Positions 30,983-40,731 of a stretch of DNA of 64,000 nucleotides are shown here, in pieces (the stretch's first letter is position 1; the number at the start of each line of letters is the position of its first letter). Source of the stretch: Flavobacteriales bacterium UBA7430 (GTDB lineage: Bacteria > Bacteroidota > Bacteroidia > Flavobacteriales > UBA7430). The notes beneath the pieces are model-generated. The model was given only the letters and a program-made list of their open reading frames with translations, searched no databases and was not told where the DNA came from. Made by a program: the position numbers and the translations under genes. The stretch spans positions 23,560 through 87,559 of the forward strand of contig DLQO01000002.1 of assembly GCA_002478765.1 (NCBI GenBank), read 5' to 3'.

Positions 30983-32458
30983 CTAGTAAGCCTTAGCAAA
31001 GAGAACGCGCTTACTCGAGGGGGCTCCAGTTAAAATACAGCTTCCTTGTTCGTCTTTAACATCTAAAGGTATGCAACGAATAGTAGCCTTGGTCAAATCT
31101 TTAATCTTATCTTCTGTTGCACTTGTACCGTCCCAATGACAAGATAAAAAGCCTGATTTGGTGTTTAACAACTCTTTGAAGGTTTCAAAATCATCTACCT
31201 CTGTAATATGACTGTCTCTGTAATCGAGCGCTTTGCTATATAAATTCTCTTGAATGTCATTTAACAATGATGGGACCAGTCGCTCTACATCACCAATAGC
31301 CATAAATTGCTTCTCCAAGGTATCTCTACGAGCCACCTCTACAGTACCCTTTTCCAAATCTTTCGGCCCAATAGCAATTCGAACAGGCACACCTTTTAAC
31401 TCATACTCGTTGAATTTCCAACCCGGCTTGTATGTTGTTCTGTTATCATATTTTACGGAAACACCCAAGACTCGCAATGCTTTCATAATACCTTCGGCCT
31501 TTTCATTAATCGCCTCCAGCTGCGCATCATTTTTATATATAGGAACTATAACAACCTGCCAAGGCGCTAATTTTGGTGGTAAAACCAAACCTTTGTCATC
31601 AGAGTGCGTCATGACTAGAGCACCCATTAATCGAGTAGAAACACCCCAAGAAGTAGCCCAAACGTGCTCTAAAGAACCTTCTTTGGATTGAAATTTAACA
31701 TCGAATGCCTTTGCAAAATTTTGACCCAAAAAATGAGATGTACCTGCTTGCAAGGCTTTACCATCCTGCATTAATGCCTCGATGCAATAAGTTTCTATCG
31801 CTCCTGCAAAACGCTCCGACTCGGATTTTACACCTTTAACCACAGGGATTGCCATAAAATCTTGAACAAAATCAGCATATAAATGACACATCTGTTCAGC
31901 CTCTTGTATCGCTTCTTGCTTCGTAGCATGAGCCGTATGCCCTTCTTGCCACAAAAACTCTGCAGTTCTCAAAAACAAGCGTGTCCGCATCTCCCACCGA
32001 ACTACGTTTGCCCATTGGTTGACTAAAACAGGCAGATCTCTGTAGGATTGTATCCACTTTCTGTAAGTATCCCAAATAATCGTTTCTGATGTAGGCCTTA
32101 CAATCAATTCTTCCTCAAGCTTTGCATCTTCATCAACAACAACGCCCTTACCATCAGGGTCATTTTTAAGTCGATAATGAGTTACTACTGCACACTCTTT
32201 AGCAAAACCATCAACATGTGACGCCTCTTTACTGAAATAAGACTTTGGTATGAACATGGGGAAATAGGCATTTACATGGCCCGTCTCCTTGAATTTCTTA
32301 TCCAATTCAGCCTGCATCTTTTCCCATATAGCATAACCGTAAGGTTTAATGACCATACAGCCTCGAACACCTGAATTTTCTGCCAAATCAGCCATTACAA
32401 CCAATTCGTTATACCATTTTGAATAATCTTCCGTTCTATTGGTGAGCTTCTTTGCCAT
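30983..32458 (-). CDS. proS: Prolyl-tRNA synthetase, short eukaryote/archaea-like type
   Basis: It charges tRNA-Pro. At 491 residues, without the bacterial editing insertion between motifs 2 and 3, it is the archaeal/eukaryotic-like form. Class II features: [36 protein letters not shown] near the N-terminus, [41 protein letters not shown], and [14 protein letters not shown]. The C-terminus ends in a Tyr (LFAKAY), as is usual in this group. It is transcribed away from the secreted-protein gene at 32602. Confidence 0.97.
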   Translation of the reverse strand: MAKKLTNRTEDYSKWYNELVVMADLAENSGVRGCMVIKPYGYAIWEKMQAELDKKFKETGHVNAYFPMFIPKSYFSKEASHVDGFAKECAVVTHYRLKNDPDGKGVVVDEDAKLEEELIVRPTSETIIWDTYRKWIQSYRDLPVLVNQWANVVRWEMRTRLFLRTAEFLWQEGHTAHATKQEAIQEAEQMCHLYADFVQDFMAIPVVKGVKSESERFAGAIETYCIEALMQDGKALQAGTSHFLGQNFAKAFDVKFQSKEGSLEHVWATSWGVSTRLMGALVMTHSDDKGLVLPPKLAPWQVVIVPIYKNDAQLEAINEKAEGIMKALRVLGVSVKYDNRTTYKPGWKFNEYELKGVPVRIAIGPKDLEKGTVEVARRDTLEKQFMAIGDVERLVPSLLNDIQENLYSKALDYRDSHITEVDDFETFKELLNTKSGFLSCHWDGTSATEDKIKDLTKATIRCIPLDVKDEQGSCILTGAPSSKRVLFAKAY

Positions 32459-32485
32459 ATGTATGTGCGAAGTTTTTGGGGTAAT

Positions 32486-32505
32486 ATTTACTAATATTAG
32501 TAAAT
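32486..32505. promoter_or_regulatory. 20-bp perfect palindrome in the proS leader
   Basis: ATTTACTAATATTAGTAAAT is a perfect dyad 28 bases before the proS ATG and just downstream of its predicted start of transcription. It could be an operator or form a hairpin in the leader. No protein can be assigned. Confidence 0.5.
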
Positions 32506-32513
32506 TAGCATCG

Positions 32514-32521
32514 CAAAGCTA
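32514..32521 (-). promoter_or_regulatory. Promoter -7 box of proS
   Basis: TAGCTTTG on the minus strand fits TAnnTTTG; TTTG at 32537-32540 is a possible -33 element, 15 bases away. Transcription would start near 32508, at the edge of the palindrome. Confidence 0.5.
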
Positions 32522-32601
32522 ATAAATTAAGGTTTACAAAAAATTCAGTTTCAGAATAAATATCAAGCACAGAAATCAATTAATCGTCTAGAGAACTATT
32601 T

Positions 32602-33549
32602 ATGAAAACAATTCCTTGCATTGCTACGTTATTTGCAGCCTTTTTAATAACTACTATGTATGGTCAAGACCATCAAAAGTGGTATGCGGATGACATTTAC
32701 TACGACGTAACGGAAAAAGAAATTAGCTATTTTGAAATCAACTTCATAAGTCTTTATGAAACTGAACATGAAACTGCTGAAGAGTCCTTTAACGTTAACA
32801 CATCATACGCTTCTAGAATAAATCGTTTCCACAGAGACTACTATGGAACTTCACAGAGTTTCAATTACGGATACTTTCACGACCCTTACCATCAAGACCT
32901 GTGGGGTTATCATAATTATCGATATGATCCATTTTACGATTACGGCTGGAGTTCATTAAACTACGGCTGGAATGCTCCCTACAATAATTATGTTTGGCAC
33001 AGATCCTGGAACTATCCTTGGACGCATGGATATGGATACGACTTTTGGTACCACCCAAATGAGTACGGACAAAATCACTACAAATATAACGCTGCTTCAA
33101 AAAATCTTCACTACGGACCGAGAGAAAACTTAAATTCAAATGTTTCTGGTGAAAATAACCGATCGTATTCGACTCGGAGGATAAACTCATCGCGACAGTC
33201 AAACCAAAACAGCTTGAGAAACTCCGAAAGAAGAACATACAAACAGGGGGAGCCTTCACGTAATGACCGTAGATTTGAAGGGTCAAACACCAACAAAAGA
33301 ACCGTCACAAAAGAGAATCCTTCAACGGGTATAAGACCCGAAAGAAGCACCTATTCCAAACCGAATAAAACAAAATCAGGTAAGAACATCTCAGAGTGGC
33401 TTAAAAAAGAAATCGGAACGATATCAAATTCAAAAGAAACTAACACAGGCAACACCCCAACGTACCGACCCTCAAGAAGTTCTAACCCCGGAAACTCTGG
33501 AAACACCAGAACAAACAAATCATCATCGAATACAAGAAAATCAAGATAA
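32602..33549 (+). CDS. Secreted Tyr/Trp-rich low-complexity protein
   Basis: No named family recognised. Residues 1-22 form a signal peptide ending near TTMYGQ. Residues about 75-165 are extremely rich in Tyr, Trp, Asn, His and Gly (for example YHQDLWGYHNYRYDPFYDYG, WHRSWNYPWTHGYGYDFWYH), and from about 170 to the end the chain is Ser/Arg/Asn/Thr-rich and probably disordered. This makes a surface or periplasmic structural or adhesive protein plausible. It ends seven bases before the OmpP1/FadL-like gene, so the two are likely one operon. GC content is similar to neighbours, so no sign of recent transfer. Confidence 0.8.
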   Translation: MKTIPCIATLFAAFLITTMYGQDHQKWYADDIYYDVTEKEISYFEINFISLYETEHETAEESFNVNTSYASRINRFHRDYYGTSQSFNYGYFHDPYHQDLWGYHNYRYDPFYDYGWSSLNYGWNAPYNNYVWHRSWNYPWTHGYGYDFWYHPNEYGQNHYKYNAASKNLHYGPRENLNSNVSGENNRSYSTRRINSSRQSNQNSLRNSERRTYKQGEPSRNDRRFEGSNTNKRTVTKENPSTGIRPERSTYSKPNKTKSGKNISEWLKKEIGTISNSKETNTGNTPTYRPSRSSNPGNSGNTRTNKSSSNTRKSR

Positions 33550-33556
33550 CCACAGT

Positions 33557-35002
33557 ATGATACGTATTATTCTTTTTTGTTCAGCTTTATTGATTGGGTA
33601 TTACATTCAAGGGCAGAACCACGTGGACGCACTAAGATACTCTCAAGAGAGCCTATCGGGTTCAGCTCGTTTTGTTGCCATGGGTGGTGCTTTTGGAGCT
33701 TTAGGCACAAACGCCAGTTCTACAAGCCATAATCCAGCAGGTATTTCAACACACACAACAAATCAATTTTCTGGAAGTATAAATTTCAGTGACCTTGAGA
33801 CGCAATCAACCTATCACGGCTCAAAAAAGTTCAACAAAGACAGAACGCTGTCCTTACCCAACTTAAATTATGTCAATGCTACCGTTTTGGATCCCGAAGA
33901 ATATGGAGATTGGAATCGTTGGAATTTCGGTATCGGGTTTAACAGACTTGACGATTACAACCAAAACACTTACCTAAATGCGGAGCAAAACGATCATTCA
34001 TTGGCCACCGTTATAGAAAACAATGCTCAAGGAGTCGCATATGACAACTTAAACAACTTCAGAGAAAACTTAGCGTTCAACACCTACCTAATAGACACAC
34101 TCGGCGGAATAAATAACTACATCTCTTATGCAAATTTTGCGAAAAAAAATCAAAGATATACGGAAAGTCAGTCCGGAAGTAAAAATGAATTTTACATCAG
34201 CGCTGGAACTGCATATCAAAACAAACTGTTTTTAGGAATCACTATAGGTTTTCCAAGCATTGAATACAAAAAGGCTACCACTACAACAGAAAGTAATTTT
34301 AATTCAAGCATAGGAGATTCTGCCATGCTAAGATCATTCGACTACAAAACAAATCTCGCTGTTTCCGGTTCGGGTATCAATCTTAAACTAGGTCTCATAT
34401 ACAAATTAGACCAGAACATACGATACGGACTTGCTATTCATACGCCTACCTATTTTGAACTACAAGAAGAGTATTGGGCAAGCATGACAACTGATTTTAA
34501 GGATGAAGATCAGCCCAGATATGATGAATCCAAAATGGGTTTCTTCGATTACGGTTTGTACACTCCATTTAAAATGATCAACAGCCTAGCTTTTATCATT
34601 AGAAAAAAAGGGCTTATTAGTATCGATTACGAATACTTAGACTACGGTACTTCAAAAATTACTTCAGAATTCTATAATTATACAGAAACTAATAAGGACA
34701 CGAAGTACTATTACAAGAGTACAGCCAATCTGAAAATTGGTGGAGAATTGAGAATTCACCCACAACTTAGCCTCAGAGTAGGATATGCTCATTATGGCAG
34801 TCCATTCTCAAACAACTTAAATGATGCTCGTAAAGAATATTTGACACTCGGATTGGGATTAAAAGTAAAACAATACTTCTTTGACATTGCTCACGTCAAC
34901 TCATTGAGCACGGAGGACTTGTACATATACGATGGGGCAAATGCAGCAAGTATCGAGTCAAAAAACAATCAACTTTCTTTTTCTGCAGGATTCAAATTTT
35001 AA
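33557..35002 (+). CDS. Outer-membrane protein, OmpP1/FadL/TodX-like
   Basis: A predicted beta barrel that by family takes up hydrophobic compounds through the outer membrane. After a signal peptide (residues 1-19, ending YYIQGQ) comes the family hallmark SGSARFVAMGGAFGALGTNASSTSHNPAGIS. The rest of the 481 residues has alternating amphipathic strands, e.g. FYISAGTAYQNKLFLGITIGFPS and LRVGYAHYGSP, and ends in a terminal strand with aromatic residue (LSFSAGFKF), as barrels do. It follows the Tyr/Trp-rich secreted protein by seven bases and is closed by a strong terminator. Confidence 0.9.
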   Translation: MIRIILFCSALLIGYYIQGQNHVDALRYSQESLSGSARFVAMGGAFGALGTNASSTSHNPAGISTHTTNQFSGSINFSDLETQSTYHGSKKFNKDRTLSLPNLNYVNATVLDPEEYGDWNRWNFGIGFNRLDDYNQNTYLNAEQNDHSLATVIENNAQGVAYDNLNNFRENLAFNTYLIDTLGGINNYISYANFAKKNQRYTESQSGSKNEFYISAGTAYQNKLFLGITIGFPSIEYKKATTTTESNFNSSIGDSAMLRSFDYKTNLAVSGSGINLKLGLIYKLDQNIRYGLAIHTPTYFELQEEYWASMTTDFKDEDQPRYDESKMGFFDYGLYTPFKMINSLAFIIRKKGLISIDYEYLDYGTSKITSEFYNYTETNKDTKYYYKSTANLKIGGELRIHPQLSLRVGYAHYGSPFSNNLNDARKEYLTLGLGLKVKQYFFDIAHVNSLSTEDLYIYDGANAASIESKNNQLSFSAGFKF

Positions 35003-35012
35003 ATAATTATTC

Positions 35013-35048
35013 AAAAAAAAAGGCATCCCAAGGATGCCTTTTTTTTTA
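35013..35048. terminator. Bidirectional terminator
   Basis: A stem AAGGCATCC/GGATGCCTT with long A and T runs separates the FadL-like gene (+) from the zinc-ribbon gene (-), ending both convergent transcripts. Confidence 0.9.
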
Positions 35049-35060
35049 TAAATCAATGGC

Positions 35061-35810
35061 TTATTCTTCAATCCCAGCCATAACTTTATCTACTAAAACG
35101 CGACCGCAGTGTTCACAAACAGTCACTTTTTTTCTTGCAGCAATATCCATTTGTCTTTGTGGGGGAACGGTATTAAAACATCCTCCACATGCATCTCTCA
35201 ACACTGGAACAACAGCCAAACCATTGCGAACACTACCTCTAAGTCTTTTATAGGCATTGAGTAAGCGCTCATCGATTACCTTTTCAGCAGTTGCCGATTC
35301 TTTAGACAGCTTCTCTTCATCTTTTTGAGTTTCAGAAATGATACTCTCAAGTTCAGAATTTTTAGTCTGCAAATCCTCTTGACGCTCTTCAAGGCGAGTT
35401 TTTGCTGAAGAAATAACGTCCATTTTTCCGACGATGGAAGACTTTGCTTCTTTAATTCTTTTTTCAGCCAATTCAATTTCAAGATTTTGAAATTCAATTT
35501 CTTTATTCAAAGAATCAAACTCTCTGTTGTTTCGGATGTTTTTGAGTTGCTCATCGTATTTCTTAATCAAAGCTTTTGAGTCTGTAATCATAGCCTCTTT
35601 TTCTTTGATAGACGAATCGAAATTTGAAATCTCCTCGTTGATGTTGGATACACGAGTTTGCAAACCTGCAATTTCGTCCTCTAAATCTTGAACCTCTAGA
35701 GGTAATTCTCCACGCAAAATCTTTATATTATCGATTTGCGTGTCTATGGTTTGAAGTTTATATAAAGCGATTAGCTTATCTTCAACGGTAGCTTGTTTTG
35801 CTTTTGCCAT
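35061..35810 (-). CDS. Coiled-coil protein with C4 zinc ribbon
   Basis: A 249-residue protein. Residues about 25-185 form a long coiled coil rich in Glu and Lys (NEEISNFDSSIKEKEAMI and following). The C-terminal zinc ribbon has CGGC...VCEHCGR, four cysteines in two pairs. This is the conserved 'C4-type zinc ribbon domain' family (CT398/FlgZ-like), proposed to bind nucleic acid; its true role is unknown. It starts three bases after the NIF3 gene ends, an arrangement I believe is conserved in Bacteroidota. Confidence 0.9.
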   Translation of the reverse strand: MAKAKQATVEDKLIALYKLQTIDTQIDNIKILRGELPLEVQDLEDEIAGLQTRVSNINEEISNFDSSIKEKEAMITDSKALIKKYDEQLKNIRNNREFDSLNKEIEFQNLEIELAEKRIKEAKSSIVGKMDVISSAKTRLEERQEDLQTKNSELESIISETQKDEEKLSKESATAEKVIDERLLNAYKRLRGSVRNGLAVVPVLRDACGGCFNTVPPQRQMDIAARKKVTVCEHCGRVLVDKVMAGIEE

Positions 35811-35813
35811 CTC

Positions 35814-36908
35814 TTACAAATAGTTGATTGGATTGGTATTTACCTTTGACAAATGAACTGCAAATCTAGGAAAATTTTTGCGAAGAAAATCAGCAATTAG
35901 ATCTATAGTGTATTGTTCACTTTCATAATGTCCAATATCGGCAATTACAATTGATTTCTCGGCATCAAAAAACTCATGATATTTAAAGTCCCCCGTAATG
36001 AAAACATCAGCACCAGACTGCCTTGCAGCGTTAATTAAAAAACTTCCCGAACCGCCACAAAAAGCGATTTTTTTTACTTTTTTATTTAAAAGTCTAGTGT
36101 ACCGAATACAGTCTGTTTTAAGGTTTTCTTTGGTAGACTTCAAGAAATCCAGATCAAGAATGGGCTCTTTCAGTTCCCCAATCATCCCAGAACCGACGTG
36201 TTGATTTGCATTATCAACAGCAATTATGTGATAGGCAACTTCTTCGTACGGATGTGACAATTTTAACGCAGAAAGAACCTTAGGTTCAATATGTGAGTGA
36301 AATATCAATTCGATACGTTCTTCTGACACTTGCTCACGAATGCCTTTTTTACCGATAACTGGATTCGAATCCTCGGACCCTTTGAAGGTCCCCACACCTT
36401 CTACTGAAAAATTACATTCACTGTAAGATCCCAAAGCACCAGCTCCAACAGCGAAAAGTGCTGCACGAACTTCCTCAACATTATCTTTAGGAGCAAATGT
36501 GATTAGTTTTTTCAGCAAACCTCTTTTGGGCGCCAATACTTGAGTATTGATAAGCCCCAATTGATCGGCAATCTTCTTATTAACACCGGTATCTATATTA
36601 TCTAAGTTTGTATGGATTGCGTACAAGGCAATGTCATTTTTAATCGCCTTGAGAATCGTACGTTCCACATAATTTTTTCCAGTTAGTGTTTTTAAGCCTT
36701 TGAATACAATGGGATGATGAGAAACAATTGCATTGCAATCGCTTGCTATAGCCTCATCAACCACAGCCTCGATACAATCCAAGCTCACCAAGACTCCTGT
36801 TAAATCTTGATCAAGATCCCCCACAATTAACCCACTATTGTCATAACTCTCTTGGTAGGCTAAAGGCGCCCAAACTTCGAGTTTATCACACAATTCCCTT
36901 AGTTTCAT
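35814..36908 (-). CDS. NIF3-family dinuclear metal-binding protein
   Basis: A 364-residue member of the NIF3/YbgI/YqfO family, which forms a hexameric ring with two metals per subunit. Metal-binding residues are visible: VSHHPIVFKGLK (two His), HTNLDNIDTG, and ADIGHYESEQYTID near the C-terminus. About 110 residues between the two halves form the inserted CutA-like (PII-like) domain of the long form. Some family members act as GTP cyclohydrolase 1-like enzymes, but the function here is not shown. It overlaps no gene; coupling with the zinc-ribbon gene downstream is tight. Confidence 0.93.
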   Translation of the reverse strand: MKLRELCDKLEVWAPLAYQESYDNSGLIVGDLDQDLTGVLVSLDCIEAVVDEAIASDCNAIVSHHPIVFKGLKTLTGKNYVERTILKAIKNDIALYAIHTNLDNIDTGVNKKIADQLGLINTQVLAPKRGLLKKLITFAPKDNVEEVRAALFAVGAGALGSYSECNFSVEGVGTFKGSEDSNPVIGKKGIREQVSEERIELIFHSHIEPKVLSALKLSHPYEEVAYHIIAVDNANQHVGSGMIGELKEPILDLDFLKSTKENLKTDCIRYTRLLNKKVKKIAFCGGSGSFLINAARQSGADVFITGDFKYHEFFDAEKSIVIADIGHYESEQYTIDLIADFLRKNFPRFAVHLSKVNTNPINYL

Positions 36909-36978
36909 ATAAAATTTTTAAGCAAAATAATGGTTTTTTTTCAATAGCAATCATCAATAGATTATGTATTTTCGAAAA

Positions 36979-38025
36979 ATGAACTTGTTTAAAATCATAC
37001 TAAGCCCTCTAGCACTTCTTTATTGCCTAACCACTTCTTTCAGGAATTCACTCTTCAATTGGGGAGTATTTAAGCAATACAGATCCAGCATACCCGTACT
37101 GAGCATTGGAAACCTTAGCATGGGGGGTACTGGAAAAACTCCACATGTTGCATTTATTCTAGAAAATACTTCAAACATAAATACGGCTGTAATCTCAAGA
37201 GGGTATCGTCGACAAAGTAAGAATCTCATTGAAGGCAATAAAACGCTACACACAAGTAACGATTTGGGCGATGAACCTATGGAGCTCCTTGAGAAATTTG
37301 ATGGTGATGATTTTAAAATGATCGTAGAGAGCAGCAGAGCAAAAGCTTTAAAGTATCTGGAACAACAAGAAAGCCGCACAGATCTCGTAGTTTTAGATGA
37401 CGGATTTCAACATCAATATGCTCAAAGAGATTTAAACGTTCTCTTAACCGAATTCAACAAGCCTTTTTACCAAGATTTCATTCTACCTCTGGGAACACTC
37501 CGTGAACGAAGGAAAGGAGCAAATCGAGCAGACATCATAATCGTTACAAAATGTCCAGAAAACATATCACAAGACGATCAAAAAGAAATCAAGACTCAAA
37601 TCGCTGCATACAGTTCGGCAAAAGTTCTGTTTTCCAGAATCAAATACAAAGGGTTTCTTGATCGAGCAGATAAGAACATCAAATTAGAGCAAAATAAAAC
37701 GCACTTGGTTGTTACAGGTATTGCAAACCCAAATCTCATATACAAACACCTACAGGACCACAACATAAAGTTTGAATCCTTGAAATTTGCAGATCATCAC
37801 AACTTTACATCCAAAGAACTTGATCAAATTCTAAAAAAAGCTAAAAATTACAAAGGACTTATCACCACCGAAAAAGATTGGATGAGGCTCAGAGAATATC
37901 CGAATATAACAGCAAGTACCACTCCCATTTTCAGATTAAAAATAGGGGTTGGATTTATCAACGAAGAACAAAATAACGAATTCAATACGCACCTTAATTC
38001 TTTGATTCACAACCGTGAAAACTAA
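36979..38025 (+). CDS. lpxK: Tetraacyldisaccharide 4'-kinase
   Basis: It phosphorylates the lipid A disaccharide at position 4' at the inner membrane. The N-terminal hydrophobic helix IILSPLALLYCLTTSFRN anchors it; the P loop is VLSIGNLSMGGTGKTPH and the catalytic region has VVLDDGFQHQYAQRDLNVLL and LPLGTLRERRKGANRADIIIVTK. The start at 36979 (MNLFK) fits the family; an in-frame ATG at 36964 adds five residues. It is transcribed away from the NIF3 gene. Confidence 0.96.
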   Translation: MNLFKIILSPLALLYCLTTSFRNSLFNWGVFKQYRSSIPVLSIGNLSMGGTGKTPHVAFILENTSNINTAVISRGYRRQSKNLIEGNKTLHTSNDLGDEPMELLEKFDGDDFKMIVESSRAKALKYLEQQESRTDLVVLDDGFQHQYAQRDLNVLLTEFNKPFYQDFILPLGTLRERRKGANRADIIIVTKCPENISQDDQKEIKTQIAAYSSAKVLFSRIKYKGFLDRADKNIKLEQNKTHLVVTGIANPNLIYKHLQDHNIKFESLKFADHHNFTSKELDQILKKAKNYKGLITTEKDWMRLREYPNITASTTPIFRLKIGVGFINEEQNNEFNTHLNSLIHNREN

Positions 38026-38129
38026 GCGAAATAAAGACTGACGAAAACAAATACTGATTGTAAAATCAAGAGGCAATCAGATGTATAAATTATCAGAGCC
38101 CAAGAAATATGATGCTGTTTCCCTTTTTG

Positions 38130-38137
38130 TATCTTTG
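38130..38137 (+). promoter_or_regulatory. Possible -7 box of gatB
   Basis: TATCTTTG fits TAnnTTTG and lies 20 bases before the gatB ATG. There is no TTG at 19 bases upstream, so this is only a candidate. Confidence 0.4.
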
Positions 38138-38157
38138 GCCCTAAATTTTTACGGCTT

Positions 38158-39612
38158 ATGTCAATAGATTACAACAAATATGAAACGGTTATTGGTTTGG
38201 AAATTCATGTCCAACTCAACACCTTAAGTAAAACATACTGCTCTGACGCTACAAAGTTCGGTGCAGCTCCTAACACGAATATCAGCCCCATCTCTCTTGG
38301 TCATCCGGGAACCCTTCCCGTTGCAAACCAAAAAGTAATCGAGTATGCTGTTCGCCTTGGTATTGCACTTAATTGCGATATTAGGGAGCGTAATGAATAT
38401 GCGCGAAAGAACTATTTCTACGCTGACCTTCCTAAAGGTTACCAAATTACTCAAGACAAAACACCGATTTGTAATGGTGGGCTTGTCCAGGTTACAGACA
38501 AAGATGGAAATCCCAAAAGTATCGAATTGACGCGTATTCACATGGAAGAGGACGCGGGTAAGAGTATTCACGATATTGACCCTTTCGATACGCTAATTGA
38601 CTTAAATCGCGCGGGTGTCCCTCTTCTAGAGATTGTAAGCGAACCTGTTTTACGCTCCGGAGAAGAGGCTTACAGCTTCATTACAGAAGTACGAAAATTA
38701 GTGCGTTATCTTGATATTTGTGATGGTAATATGGAAGAGGGTTCCATGAGGTGCGATGCAAATATCTCTGTACGCCCAAAGGGGAGTTCAGAATTATGGA
38801 ATCGTGTGGAAGTTAAAAACATGAACTCCATCAGAAACGTTCAAAAAGCGATTGAACTGGAGTCTAAAAGACAGATTGAGGTCTATGAAAATGGAGGACA
38901 AGTAGATCAGGAAACTCGAAGTTTTAATCCAGTTAAAAATGTGACCACTATCCTACGCTCAAAGGAAGATGCTCATGATTACAGATATTTTCCTGAACCC
39001 GATTTATCTCCTATCATAATCAAAAAAGATTACATTGAAAAGATAAGATCCACACTACCAGCACTTCCTGAAGAGTTATTCAAAAAATACACAAAGGAAT
39101 ATGGCCTGTCTGATTATGATGCAAGCAATCTAACAGACACCAAAGGAATAGCACTTTACTTCGATGAAATTTCAAAACACACCCAAGAATACAAAATGGC
39201 AGCCAATATTGTCATGGGCCCTTTGAAATCTTATTTGAATGATAAAGCCATCGAAATAGAAGAATTCCATTTGTCTGCTTCTCGTATTTCTGAGATGATT
39301 AAGTTGATCAAAGAAGGTAAGATCGCTAACTCCAAAGCCAATCAGGAACTTTTTCCTTTGATGATTGACAACCCGGAGGTCACAGCTCAAAAATTAGCTG
39401 AAGAAAACCATTTGATTCAAGAGTCTGACTCAGATGCTCTTTTAGGATTCGTTCAACAAGCCATTGCTAAGTTTCCGGATAAGGCTGAAGCATACAAAAA
39501 AGGGAAAAAGAATCTTTTAGGCTTGTTTATGGGCGAAGTAATGAAACTTTCGCGAGGTAAGGCGGACCCTAAAATCACCAACCAAATGATTCGAGAAGAA
39601 CTCGAAAAATAG
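38158..39612 (+). CDS. gatB: Asp-tRNA(Asn)/Glu-tRNA(Gln) amidotransferase subunit B
   Basis: The kinase/transamidase subunit of GatCAB, which corrects misacylated Glu-tRNA-Gln or Asp-tRNA-Asn. Blocks: VIGLEIHVQLNTLSKTYCSD, HPGTLPVANQKVIEYAVRLGIALNC, RKNYFYADLPKGYQITQ, EDAGKSIHD, GSMRCDANISVRP, VEVKNMNSIRNVQKAIELE, and the C-terminal YqeY-like tail with GKKNLLGLFMGEVMK and GKADPKITNQMIREEL. Full length at 484 residues. gatA and gatC are not adjacent. It is followed after three bases by the TlpA lipoprotein gene. Confidence 0.98.
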   Translation: MSIDYNKYETVIGLEIHVQLNTLSKTYCSDATKFGAAPNTNISPISLGHPGTLPVANQKVIEYAVRLGIALNCDIRERNEYARKNYFYADLPKGYQITQDKTPICNGGLVQVTDKDGNPKSIELTRIHMEEDAGKSIHDIDPFDTLIDLNRAGVPLLEIVSEPVLRSGEEAYSFITEVRKLVRYLDICDGNMEEGSMRCDANISVRPKGSSELWNRVEVKNMNSIRNVQKAIELESKRQIEVYENGGQVDQETRSFNPVKNVTTILRSKEDAHDYRYFPEPDLSPIIIKKDYIEKIRSTLPALPEELFKKYTKEYGLSDYDASNLTDTKGIALYFDEISKHTQEYKMAANIVMGPLKSYLNDKAIEIEEFHLSASRISEMIKLIKEGKIANSKANQELFPLMIDNPEVTAQKLAEENHLIQESDSDALLGFVQQAIAKFPDKAEAYKKGKKNLLGLFMGEVMKLSRGKADPKITNQMIREELEK

Positions 39613-39615
39613 AAG

Positions 39616-40731
39616 ATGAAAAGATTATTTTCAGTCATATGTATCATAACCTTAGCCCTAATGGCTTGTCAACCGAAGACTAAAAAAATTGAAAGAGATT
39701 TCTTGATTCAAGGTCACATCAAAGAGGTTGATACTGTTATATTTGAAAGGGTCGAGGCTGAAGATTTACGTTTTATTGACACACTATTTACCGATGATGG
39801 CACATTTACGACAAGCGACTCACTGCTTCATTCCGGGATCTTTCTTTTACGAGCTCCAGACGGTAAAGGAATCCATTTATTGATAGAACCAGGTGAAACG
39901 CTAACAATCACCAGCAACTCGATCGATTGGAATGAAAATTACGAAGTAACTGGATCCAGGGGTTCCCTTCAATCTTTAGATTTACAAAAAAAACTTTTTG
40001 ACTTTGAAACAAAAATTGATTTGATTTATGAAGAAGCCAAATCAGCTCAAAAAGATGACTTTATCGATTTACAAACTCGTTTCAACAGCACTCTAAAAGA
40101 ACACACAGAGTACTTGAAATCAGTCATTGACTCAAATTTAGAATCTAAAATCTCCGTACTCGCTCTCTTCCAGAGACTCAAAGGAGAAAGCATCATGAAT
40201 GTTTATGATGATTTTGATTACTTCGAAAAGGTTGAGGAAAAATTTCAATTGAGATGGCCCGAATCATCTCACACAGAACTTCTTCAGAGAATCCTAAAAA
40301 AAGCTTACGCCCCAAACTTCACCATGAACGATATCAATGGAAACGCATTCTCTCTCAGTGAATACGATGGAAAACTTGTTCTTCTGGACTTTTGGGCTTC
40401 TTGGTGCAAACCCTGTAGAGTGGCTAACCCAAAAGTGGTTAAGTTATTCAACAAATACAACTCTAAAGGATTAGAAATAGTAGGTATTTCTCTAGATGGC
40501 AACAGCCGCCAAAAAAATGCGAAGCAAGATTGGATTGATGCCGTTGAGGAAGACCAATTGCCCTGGACACATGTAAGTGATCTAAAGGGTTGGGAAACTG
40601 AAGCTCGTAACTTATTCAATTTTAGAAGCATTCCACATACCATCTTAATAGACACCAATAATCGTATCTTGGGAGAAAATCTTAGTTTTGAGAGTTTGGA
40701 TCGTAAAATTGCTGAAAGATTGAATCCATAG
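39616..40731 (+). CDS. TlpA-type thiol-disulfide lipoprotein with DUF4369-like N-terminus
   Basis: A membrane-anchored thioredoxin-fold protein facing the periplasm. The signal peptide ends in a lipobox (LALMAC, Cys18). Residues about 30-110 look like DUF4369, seen in many Bacteroidota thioredoxin-like lipoproteins. The C-terminal AhpC/TSA-type thioredoxin domain (about 232-368) has FTMNDINGNAFSLSEYDGKLV, the redox motif WASWCKPCR and a cis-Pro region IPHTILID. It is closely similar to the TlpA protein at 52016. It lies between gatB and the LpxH-like gene without gaps, so it is cotranscribed; its redox partner is unknown. Confidence 0.92.
   Translation: MKRLFSVICIITLALMACQPKTKKIERDFLIQGHIKEVDTVIFERVEAEDLRFIDTLFTDDGTFTTSDSLLHSGIFLLRAPDGKGIHLLIEPGETLTITSNSIDWNENYEVTGSRGSLQSLDLQKKLFDFETKIDLIYEEAKSAQKDDFIDLQTRFNSTLKEHTEYLKSVIDSNLESKISVLALFQRLKGESIMNVYDDFDYFEKVEEKFQLRWPESSHTELLQRILKKAYAPNFTMNDINGNAFSLSEYDGKLVLLDFWASWCKPCRVANPKVVKLFNKYNSKGLEIVGISLDGNSRQKNAKQDWIDAVEEDQLPWTHVSDLKGWETEARNLFNFRSIPHTILIDTNNRILGENLSFESLDRKIAERLNP

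Noticed and set aside
31254..31691. A 145-codon plus-strand frame antisense to proS
   Set aside because: It lies wholly inside proS on the other strand and has no recognisable family, ribosome site or promoter. Shadow of a real gene.
32861..33286. A 141-codon minus-strand frame antisense to the Tyr/Trp-rich gene
   Set aside because: The composition follows from the codon bias of the opposite strand; no independent signals.
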